This document shows, in pieces, positions 1-5,346 of a stretch of 7,758 nucleotides of DNA (positions are counted from its first letter, which is position 1; each line of letters starts with the position of its first letter). The stretch covers positions 1-7,758 of the forward strand of contig JBBINY010000078.1 in assembly GCA_037443645.1 (NCBI GenBank), in the 5' to 3' direction. Source of the stretch: UBA2336 sp037443645 (lineage in GTDB: Bacteria; Bacteroidota; Bacteroidia; Cytophagales; Cyclobacteriaceae). A model generated the notes under the pieces. It worked only from the letters and a program-made list of their open reading frames with translations. It was not told the DNA's origin and did no database searches. Position numbers and translations under genes: made by a program.

Positions 1-5
1 TAACT

Positions 6-1124
6 TCACTGCTTCAACGCAATCGGATTTGGACTAAAGCTGATAACAAAAATAATCAGGGCAATCCAACCGAGAATCTGACGGTTGCGATCCAGCGGTT
101 CTTCTATTTCAGAGGGCGGATGCTGGACCCCGATCAGGCGACCGATAACAAAACCAAAGAGCAACCAGCCTGAATATCCCTTAATATCAGGATAATTCCA
201 GCTTAGCAAAAACTGAACAGCAAAAATTAGAAGCGCATACATCAATGTATCGCGCCACGGCAATCCAAGGCCTGTAAGACACAGGTAGAGAAAGGCCACG
301 TAGGCCGGAATGTACACCATAAGGTTATCGGCTCCCTGTCCGGGATGGACTACACCCAGGCCTGCATAGAACAGCAAAGCAATCAGAAAAACCGAAGCAA
401 CCAGCCGGTGCCATTTATAACCGACCAGTCCGTAGAGCACGTGTCCGCCATCCAACTGGCCAATGGGCAGTAAATTGAGACTGGTTACGATGAGGGCAAG
501 AAATCCGGCAAAAAGGTAAGGGTAATGCATAATTTCATGCGGGTTGGGCATGCGTTCCGGATCGGCCACTACTTTTTCAAGAAAAATGAAAAGAAGATTC
601 TTACCAATGACTACGTCCAGGATTCCCTCATTGGGTGCATACACATGTTCTGCATAGTTTAACCCATATTGCTCATACTCCGGATGAATCTGAAAGATAT
701 ATTCGGGTGGAGGCAGGGTACTGAAGCCATAAAAAAGCACACCGAGAGCAACAACAAATCCGGCCAATGGCCCGGCAATACCGATATCGAAATGGATGCG
801 CATGGAAGGAACTTTGCTCCTTAACCTGATGATGGCACCCAGTGTACCAATAGAAAGTGGAAAAGGAGGAATAGGAATGTAGTACGGAAGACTGGAGTCA
901 ATGCGGTTATGCCGTGCCGTAAGGTAGTGGCCGAACTCGTGCACGGTGAGAATGCCTATAAACGGAATCGAAAACTGCATGCCGGCAACAAAATCACTCC
1001 ACGTAAATAATCCATAATAAAGGGATTTTCCGTACGTCCATTCTGCACCGGCAATAGTAGTGGTAACGAACGTGGCAATAAAAAGCATTGCCTGGATACT
1101 CCGGATTCGATTCTCCTTTTCCAT
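6..1124 (-). CDS. Site-2 protease family (M50) membrane zinc metalloprotease
   Basis: This 372-residue polytopic membrane protein carries the two hallmarks of M50/site-2 intramembrane proteases. HEFGH at residues 62-66 supplies the two zinc-ligand histidines and the catalytic glutamate. NLLPIGQLDGGH at 217-228 supplies the third ligand, Asp225 of the LDG motif. GPLAG at 118-122 is also typical of the family. Hydrophobic segments lie near residues 10-26, 43-62, 112-134, 203-220, 238-260, 268-290, 294-308, 317-332 and 350-364. The region between the motifs (about 135-200) is a soluble insert. Such enzymes cut transmembrane substrates within or near the bilayer, often in signalling or protein quality control; no substrate can be inferred here. 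The ATG start gives a short basic N-terminus before the first membrane segment; the stop is TGA. There is no clear Shine-Dalgarno sequence. The gene follows the tRNA and its terminator on the same strand. The family call is firm, the biological role unknown. Confidence 0.93.
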   Translation of the reverse strand: MEKENRIRSIQAMLFIATFVTTTIAGAEWTYGKSLYYGLFTWSDFVAGMQFSIPFIGILTVHEFGHYLTARHNRIDSSLPYYIPIPPFPLSIGTLGAIIRLRSKVPSMRIHFDIGIAGPLAGFVVALGVLFYGFSTLPPPEYIFQIHPEYEQYGLNYAEHVYAPNEGILDVVIGKNLLFIFLEKVVADPERMPNPHEIMHYPYLFAGFLALIVTSLNLLPIGQLDGGHVLYGLVGYKWHRLVASVFLIALLFYAGLGVVHPGQGADNLMVYIPAYVAFLYLCLTGLGLPWRDTLMYALLIFAVQFLLSWNYPDIKGYSGWLLFGFVIGRLIGVQHPPSEIEEPLDRNRQILGWIALIIFVISFSPNPIALKQ

Positions 1125-1133
1125 ACTGTAAAC

Positions 1134-1160
1134 AAAAAAGGACCCCGCTAATGAGTCCTT
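1134..1160 (-). terminator. Intrinsic terminator after the tRNA gene
   Basis: Read on the minus strand, a stem AAGGACTC pairs with GGGTCCTT (eight pairs, one of them T-G) around a loop of about seven bases. The 3' arm runs directly into a tract of six T. It lies about ten bases past the tRNA 3' end, as expected for a tRNA transcript terminator. The T tract ends nine bases before the ATG of the M50 protease gene, so read-through or an overlapping promoter is needed to express that gene. Confidence 0.8.
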
Positions 1161-1169
1161 ACCATGTTG

Positions 1170-1243
1170 TGGGCCCAGCAGGGCACGATCCTGCGACCCC
1201 CTGATTATGAGTCAGGTGCTCTAACCAGCTGAGCTATGGGCCC
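1170..1243 (-). tRNA. tRNA with anticodon CAT (elongator Met or Ile2)
   Basis: A full 74-nt cloverleaf can be drawn on the minus strand. The acceptor stem GGGCCCA/TGGGCCC has seven perfect pairs with discriminator A. The D-stem is GCTC/GAGC with loop AGCTGGTTA. The anticodon stem CCTGA/TCAGG encloses the loop CTCATAA, giving CAT. The variable loop is GGGTC and the T-stem is GCAGG/CCTGC. CCA is not encoded. The anticodon stem lacks the run of three G-C pairs of initiator tRNA, so this is elongator tRNA-Met or the lysidine-modified tRNA-Ile2. C4-G69 and C5-G68 resemble E. coli tRNA-Ile2, which gives only a weak lean to Ile. The T-loop is ATCGTGC rather than TTCRANY, with A at position 54 and T at 58. 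All stems are intact, so it is probably functional. Its first 13 bases are part of the 355-bp repeat shared with the upstream copy. Confidence 0.93.
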
Positions 1244-1254
1244 TTTTGGGAGCG

Positions 1255-1286
1255 CAATTTTAATGATTCGCCTACTAAATACCAAT
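1255..1286 (-). promoter_or_regulatory. Candidate Bacteroidota-type promoter for the tRNA
   Basis: On the minus strand TAAAATTG (1262-1255) matches the Bacteroidota -7 consensus TAnnTTTG with one mismatch. A TTGG (1285-1282) lies 19 bp upstream, in the position of the -33 TTTG box. The -7 element ends 11 bp before the first base of the tRNA, giving a very short leader. The -33 element touches the stop codon of the nuclease gene. This is inferred from motif and position only. Confidence 0.45.
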
Positions 1287-1585
1287 CATGCCGGAAAGCT
1301 TAACAACAACTTCGTTACCAATTCCGGATGTTTCTGCAGGTTTTCTATGTATACCTTGCTCTTCATCCGCTTGATTTGCTTCTCTATGTTTCTGGCCTGT
1401 TCAATCGTTTCACATGCTATGCTCAAATACACCTCCCAATCTGTTGCTGAAGCGGTAAACTTATTCCTGCCGTAATGCCCGTTATTGTGCTCGTGCACAC
1501 GTTCCGATAAATCAGCTTTGGATGTACTGCCCGTATAGTAGTTGTTTAGTGACGAGCTATAAAGAATGTAACAAAATGAAGGCAA
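1286..1585 (-). CDS. GIY-YIG nuclease family protein, copy A
   Basis: This small protein of 99 residues is a stand-alone GIY-YIG nuclease domain of the UPF0213/YhbQ-like type. CYIL at residues 5-8 corresponds to the GIY element and YYTG at 16-19 to YIG. The catalytic arginine is R29 in SERVHEH and the metal-binding glutamate is E68 in EKQIKRMKSK. The key residues of the fold (Y6, Y17, R29, E68) are therefore all present and the gene looks intact. GIY-YIG domains cut DNA in homing endonucleases, restriction enzymes, UvrC and SLX1; the role of the short Bacteroidota forms is not settled. The only start codon in frame is TTG, with a purine-rich AGAGAAAAG just upstream. The frame stays open upstream through the tRNA remnant but has no other start. 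The protein is identical to the upstream copy, and the tRNA follows 42 bp after the stop codon. The tRNA-type promoter of copy B may drive it. Confidence 0.85.
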   Translation of the reverse strand: MPSFCYILYSSSLNNYYTGSTSKADLSERVHEHNNGHYGRNKFTASATDWEVYLSIACETIEQARNIEKQIKRMKSKVYIENLQKHPELVTKLLLSFPA

Positions 1586-1602
1586 ACTTTTCTCTGTAAA
1601 TC

Positions 1603-1647
1603 CAGGTGCTCTAACCTCCCGATAGCTATCGGGAGAGCTATGGGCCC
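1603..1647 (-). pseudogene. tRNA 5'-half remnant with expanded D-loop
   Basis: This is a second copy of the first part of the neighbouring CAT tRNA. It keeps the whole 5' acceptor strand GGGCCCA, both D-stem strands (GCTC and GAGC) and ACCTG from the 5' side of the anticodon stem. It then stops and passes into unrelated sequence. It has no anticodon, T-arm or 3' acceptor strand, so it cannot make a tRNA. The only difference from the intact gene is in the D-loop. There the tetramer AGCT is flanked on each side by seven extra bases (TCCCGAT before and ATCGGGA after), which creates a perfect palindrome. It lies between the two nuclease genes, so it would form the 5' leader of copy A's mRNA if transcribed from the copy B promoter. 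Confidence 0.88.
1616..1635. repeat. Perfect 20-bp palindrome ctcccgatagctatcgggag
   Basis: Two 10-base arms are perfect reverse complements with no loop. In RNA it would fold as a strong hairpin, extended by the flanking tRNA D-stem strands. There is no T tract on either side, so it is not an intrinsic terminator. It sits inside the D-loop of the tRNA remnant and is absent from the intact tRNA. It could be a dispersed REP-like palindrome; only this one occurrence was found in the window. Confidence 0.9.
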
Positions 1648-1658
1648 TTTTGGGAGCG

Positions 1659-1690
1659 CAATTTTAATGATTCGCCTACTAAATACCAAT
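1659..1690 (-). promoter_or_regulatory. Duplicate of the candidate tRNA promoter
   Basis: The TTGG / 19 bp / TAAAATTG arrangement found before the intact tRNA is repeated here without change, because it lies inside the 355-bp repeat. Transcription from it would start just before the tRNA remnant, cross the palindrome and enter GIY-YIG copy A about 65 bp later. Motif-based inference only. Confidence 0.4.
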
Positions 1691-1989
1691 CATGCCGGAA
1701 AGCTTAACAACAACTTCGTTACCAATTCCGGATGTTTCTGCAGGTTTTCTATGTATACCTTGCTCTTCATCCGCTTGATTTGCTTCTCTATGTTTCTGGC
1801 CTGTTCAATCGTTTCACATGCTATGCTCAAATACACCTCCCAATCTGTTGCTGAAGCGGTAAACTTATTCCTGCCGTAATGCCCGTTATTGTGCTCGTGC
1901 ACACGTTCCGATAAATCAGCTTTGGATGTACTGCCCGTATAGTAGTTGTTTAGTGACGAGCTATAAAGAATGTAACAAAATGAAGGCAA
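1690..1989 (-). CDS. GIY-YIG nuclease family protein, copy B
   Basis: This is an identical second copy of the 99-residue GIY-YIG nuclease, with the same catalytic set (Y6, Y17, R29, E68). I place the start at the TTG shared by both copies because sequence identity begins exactly at that codon. An in-frame GTG at 2004-2002 would add five residues (MLSIA) and give 104 residues; that extension lies outside the repeat and is specific to this locus. The gene begins 25 bp after the stop of the large secreted-protein gene (10 bp if GTG is used), with no clear terminator between them, so it may be transcribed by read-through. Identity at every base implies a recent duplication or gene conversion, unless it is an assembly artefact. 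Confidence 0.82.
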   Translation of the reverse strand: MPSFCYILYSSSLNNYYTGSTSKADLSERVHEHNNGHYGRNKFTASATDWEVYLSIACETIEQARNIEKQIKRMKSKVYIENLQKHPELVTKLLLSFPA

Positions 1990-2014
1990 TGCTATTGAAA
2001 GCACCCATCCTGAA

Positions 2015-5000
2015 TTACTTAATCACGTGCAGCCAGCTTTTGCAAACAGCCTGATCGCCAATTTTTACTTCGTAAAAGTAAACTCCGCTGTCAAGATCTT
2101 CTGCTGCCCATGTGTTCTGGTAATCAATGGATTCAAACACCTTCCTGCCCCACCGGTTGAACACCTTTACCCGAACCGGAATGCCGTAGTCACCGGGCGT
2201 TTGCAATCCATTGCCATACTGAATAAAAAATGTGTCATTATCACCCGGTGAATCAGTCGGGGTAATTACATTGGGCACCTTAAGGGTGAATACAGGTACT
2301 TGTGCCGATTCCTCATAAACACATAGATCCTTTACTCCTACAAGCTTAACAGTATAGTACGCATCCGCATCATAGCTATGCACCGCATTGGGCGAGTCGG
2401 AAGTAAATCCATCGCCAAAATCAAAGAAATAAGTTTCACCGGGTTGCTGCACTGTTTTGTTCATCAGTCGTACAGCCGGCCGCGAAAAACAATTGGTAAC
2501 AAACTCTATCTGCATCTGCAGATCTATACCTGGAACTACGTTTATCTGTACAGTATCCTTCTTCACGCACCCATCCGCATCGGTAATGGTTACGAAATAC
2601 TTTGTAGTATCCTGCGGATTCACTACCGGGCGCTGCAGGTTGGATTGAAAACTTCCGTCTTCGCTCACCCAGTTGTACTGAACACCTCCCGCTGCATCAA
2701 GCTGGTAGGCGGTGTACTGGCAAATGGTTTCATCCGGTTGTGCTGACCCGTCATTCTTATAAACCAGCACCAGCTTTTGCACCGAATCAACTGCGGTACA
2801 GGTATTCAAATCTATTGCCTTTAGTTTGATCAGGTAGGCACCTTCTTCCTGGTACTGGTGTAAAAATGACTCCTTATTGGTTTTGGAGAACTTCGTACCG
2901 TCACCCAGGTCCCACTCAAAAACCTCACCACCGGTACTGAAGTTTTCCAACCGCAGCGTATCGGGGTAACACAACTCGGCAATACCCGGCATCGAAAAAT
3001 CAACCCTATTGGTTTGAAGGCGGGCGCGGAGCGAAGCCAGATCGAACTTAAAGGCTGCGTTGTTACAACTCAGGCTGTTGTTGGTGTTCGACCATGCCCC
3101 CGGTGTAGTGGGGAAATCATCAAAACTTCCTCCACATCCGGCACATACCGCATGATATACAATACCACTCTTATCAAAGCGGCTGGTGCCGCCATCAACA
3201 TGGGTTGCAGTTTGGGGCCCTCCCAGAAACGAAGCGTAGAGCAACTCGGAAGCATCTTCCGTGAGGACGATGAAATAGAAATCAGAACCAAAGGTAACGG
3301 ATTGCAGGGCATCAGGCGTAACGGGCATCCCGGTAGTTCGACTGGTAGAAGGCCAATACCCTCGTGAGCTGTTAATTAACCCGCCCCACCCCGACATGTA
3401 CAGGTTGTTGCACTCGCTTACCAGAAATGCTGTCGGTGATATATTCGGAATGCCGATCCCGGATCCGAACACCGTAGAAAAAATCAAGCTGGTTAAATCG
3501 CCCGAAAGTTTTTGTACAAACTGACCGCTGTTTGGATTTTTGTATACTCCGGGTGTAACCGGCATCGGACCGGTTGTCTGACCATACACATACACATCGC
3601 CCGTAGTGCCAACATCCAGAAAATAAATCTGATCGTATTGATTGGTGCCTGTAAACGTTGAACGCAGCACGGCTGTACCCGAAGCATTAATCAGGGCCAT
3701 CCATCCATCGGTGTTGCCGGAATAGGTTGACTGGTAAGCACCTGGTATAATCGGGAAATTAGCACTGGTAGTTCCTCCTCCTGTATAAATATTCCCGAGG
3801 CTGTCAAACTTAATGGTATAAGCTGCGTCAAAACCGATGCCTCCAATAAAGGTTGACCATTCAATCTGGGTTAGTTCCGGATTAAGTTTTGCCAGCACCG
3901 CATCGGTACCTCCCCCGTTGTATACTATAGAGAATCCATTAACGATCGGGAAGTTAGCGGAAGAGGTTACCGAACTGATGTACACATTACCATCTGAATC
4001 GGTAATGATATCTCCGCGCATTTCATCGCCATAGTTTCGGGTTAACGGCCCACCCGGCCAGGTATTCAGCCCATCATTTGAAGAGCCTCCCAGGTAGGTG
4101 CAGGCCTTCAACACATCGCCTGCCGCGCTGATGCGGGCCACAAACATATCCGAACCGTTGGGGTACCGCTCAATGACATCAGAGAACACATCGAACCCAC
4201 CGTTAAAGGTGGGCCCTACCACTCCGGGTGTAACCGGAAAATTCAGCGAACTGGTGGTGCCGAATACCAGCAGATCGCCATTGCCGTCCATCACCATGCT
4301 GTGTGGTGTTTCGTTGCTGGAACCTCCCAGGTAGCTGGCGTACAACAACCGGCTGCCGGTTGAATCATATTTAAGCAGTGCTACATCGTACCCGCCACCA
4401 TAAGTAGTTTGAAATGCACCGGGGGTTGCCGGAAAGGTTCCGCCCAACGCACTTCGCATAATTCCCGATGAGTACAGGTTGCCATGCTCTCCAGGGGTTG
4501 CCGTACTACCCCAGTTATCGGCTGTGCTACCGGAGAATGTTGAAAAGATAAGCAGCGGATCAATAACCAGTTCATAGCATGAATCATATCCGGCTGGAAA
4601 ATCAAACTGCACAATGTCATTCAGAAGCTGATAGCGGCTCACGACTTCCACTTTCTTACCATCAATAAGCTGGTAAACATAAGGTCTCTTCTCCACCAGT
4701 GTGCCCACTGAGGTTTGGATAATCAGGTTGCCGTTTTCGAGCATTAGCTTTTCGGCCCCGCAATACTGCATTGAAATTGCAGCCGGATCCCCTCCAGGCT
4801 CCACAATAAAATCATACTTGAGATGTTGCTGAGCCGAAGTTATCTTCAAATCAACGCCATCATAAATTGACGGGTAAGTAATTCCGGCATACGCTGCAGC
4901 ACGTGGCGCCCATGCTGCCGGGTTGTTCCCAAGAAAAAAATTGTAGTACGTATCAAACAAACCGAAAGGTTTTGGCACCGAAGTTTCATCTGACCCGATA

Positions 5001-5311
5001 AAATTAATATGCAGGGTGTGACCGGATACTAAACCCGAACCCTCCGCTGCAATCCTTCCGTGTACTTCGCTTACGCTATTTCGAAATTCTGCCTTATGAT
5101 GATGGTCATCAGGCTGGTCAAGCAGCGTAATTTCAAATTGGCCAGGCTTTACAAACAAACGCCCGCCCGGAACCCGGCTGGCAAAGTGAACATCCGTGGG
5201 CCACTGGTTTTTATTCTCAATAAACTTTAAGGCATGTTGCGCCAGGACAGTCTGTCCGGCTGCCGCAAGGAAACACACAGAAATCCACCATGGTAATACG
5301 CTTAATTTCAT
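2015..5311 (-). CDS. Secreted DUF7948/SBBP-repeat protein with T9SS type B sorting domain
   Basis: This protein of 1098 residues begins with a signal peptide (hydrophobic core about 4-22, likely cut after VLA at 24). Residues 25-250 resemble the DUF7948 domain (FIENKNQWP near the start, ELVIDPLLIFSTF at the end). From about 255 to 760 follow seven SBBP-like repeats, each with an FPxTPGxY-like motif, starting at 293, 358, 454, 519, 583, 662 and 733. This suggests a seven-bladed beta-propeller. CAGCGG at 723-728 is a notable cysteine cluster. A PKD domain lies at about 775-850 (WDLGDGT at 800-806), an Ig-like domain at 855-928 and a second PKD-like domain at 935-1010 (FDFGDG at 963-968). The tail at 1012-1098 (VPNVITPT, VFNRWGRKVFE, SGVYFYEVK) is the CHU_C type B sorting domain, which directs export through the type IX system to the surface or medium. 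A role in adhesion or surface structure is plausible; no enzyme motif was seen. It starts 35 bp after the ABC permease gene, possibly in one transcript. Confidence 0.92.
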   Translation of the reverse strand: MKLSVLPWWISVCFLAAAGQTVLAQHALKFIENKNQWPTDVHFASRVPGGRLFVKPGQFEITLLDQPDDHHHKAEFRNSVSEVHGRIAAEGSGLVSGHTLHINFIGSDETSVPKPFGLFDTYYNFFLGNNPAAWAPRAAAYAGITYPSIYDGVDLKITSAQQHLKYDFIVEPGGDPAAISMQYCGAEKLMLENGNLIIQTSVGTLVEKRPYVYQLIDGKKVEVVSRYQLLNDIVQFDFPAGYDSCYELVIDPLLIFSTFSGSTADNWGSTATPGEHGNLYSSGIMRSALGGTFPATPGAFQTTYGGGYDVALLKYDSTGSRLLYASYLGGSSNETPHSMVMDGNGDLLVFGTTSSLNFPVTPGVVGPTFNGGFDVFSDVIERYPNGSDMFVARISAAGDVLKACTYLGGSSNDGLNTWPGGPLTRNYGDEMRGDIITDSDGNVYISSVTSSANFPIVNGFSIVYNGGGTDAVLAKLNPELTQIEWSTFIGGIGFDAAYTIKFDSLGNIYTGGGTTSANFPIIPGAYQSTYSGNTDGWMALINASGTAVLRSTFTGTNQYDQIYFLDVGTTGDVYVYGQTTGPMPVTPGVYKNPNSGQFVQKLSGDLTSLIFSTVFGSGIGIPNISPTAFLVSECNNLYMSGWGGLINSSRGYWPSTSRTTGMPVTPDALQSVTFGSDFYFIVLTEDASELLYASFLGGPQTATHVDGGTSRFDKSGIVYHAVCAGCGGSFDDFPTTPGAWSNTNNSLSCNNAAFKFDLASLRARLQTNRVDFSMPGIAELCYPDTLRLENFSTGGEVFEWDLGDGTKFSKTNKESFLHQYQEEGAYLIKLKAIDLNTCTAVDSVQKLVLVYKNDGSAQPDETICQYTAYQLDAAGGVQYNWVSEDGSFQSNLQRPVVNPQDTTKYFVTITDADGCVKKDTVQINVVPGIDLQMQIEFVTNCFSRPAVRLMNKTVQQPGETYFFDFGDGFTSDSPNAVHSYDADAYYTVKLVGVKDLCVYEESAQVPVFTLKVPNVITPTDSPGDNDTFFIQYGNGLQTPGDYGIPVRVKVFNRWGRKVFESIDYQNTWAAEDLDSGVYFYEVKIGDQAVCKSWLHVIK

Positions 5312-5346
5312 TACGAATACCCAAAATACTGAATTTCTTCACAGGT

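Larger units (their letters stand above)
1231..1585. repeat. 355-bp direct repeat, copy A (next to intact tRNA)
   Basis: By direct comparison these bases are identical to 1635-1989, with an offset of 404 bp. On the minus strand the unit starts exactly at the TTG start codon of the GIY-YIG gene. It contains the whole gene, a 42-bp spacer with a candidate promoter, and the first 13 bases of the tRNA gene. In this copy the tRNA continues into a complete gene. The two copies are separated by 49 bp made of 17 bp of unrelated sequence, a further 14-bp tRNA match and most of a palindrome. Confidence 0.97.
1635..1989. repeat. 355-bp direct repeat, copy B (next to tRNA remnant)
   Basis: These bases are identical to 1231-1585. 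On the minus strand the unit begins at the TTG codon of the second GIY-YIG gene and ends in the 5' part of the tRNA remnant, just before the palindrome. Upstream of the unit this copy is flanked by the end of the secreted-protein gene rather than by the 17-bp filler seen at copy A, so the left edge of the repeat is sharply defined at 1989. Confidence 0.97.

Noticed and set aside
1125..1602. Shared 7-mer TTTACAG before the M50 gene and in the 17-bp filler
   Set aside because: The match is short and the flanks align poorly, so chance similarity is likely. It is not enough to derive the filler from the protease leader.
1170..1647. Group I intron or split tRNA
   Set aside because: An intact, contiguous tRNA is present at 1170-1243, and the remnant has no matching 3' half elsewhere in the window. 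No intron core was recognised.
1236..1879. Two identical 79-residue plus-strand open frames (1236-1475 and 1640-1879)
   Set aside because: They lie antisense to the two GIY-YIG genes and begin inside tRNA sequence. They duplicate only because the DNA repeat does, and the translation has no family resemblance.
1990..2010. Hairpin TGCT/AGCA as a terminator of the secreted-protein gene
   Set aside because: The stem is only four or five pairs with a six-base loop, and no T tract follows it.
2378..4334. Plus-strand open frames of 63-122 residues inside the large secreted-protein gene
   Set aside because: They are antisense shadows of a clearly real long coding frame and show no recognisable domains.
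5312..5346. Promoter for the secreted-protein gene in the 35-bp gap after the permease
   Set aside because: A TATTTTG resembles the -7 element but is one base short of the TAnnTTTG spacing, and there is no TTTG-like -33 box at the right distance.
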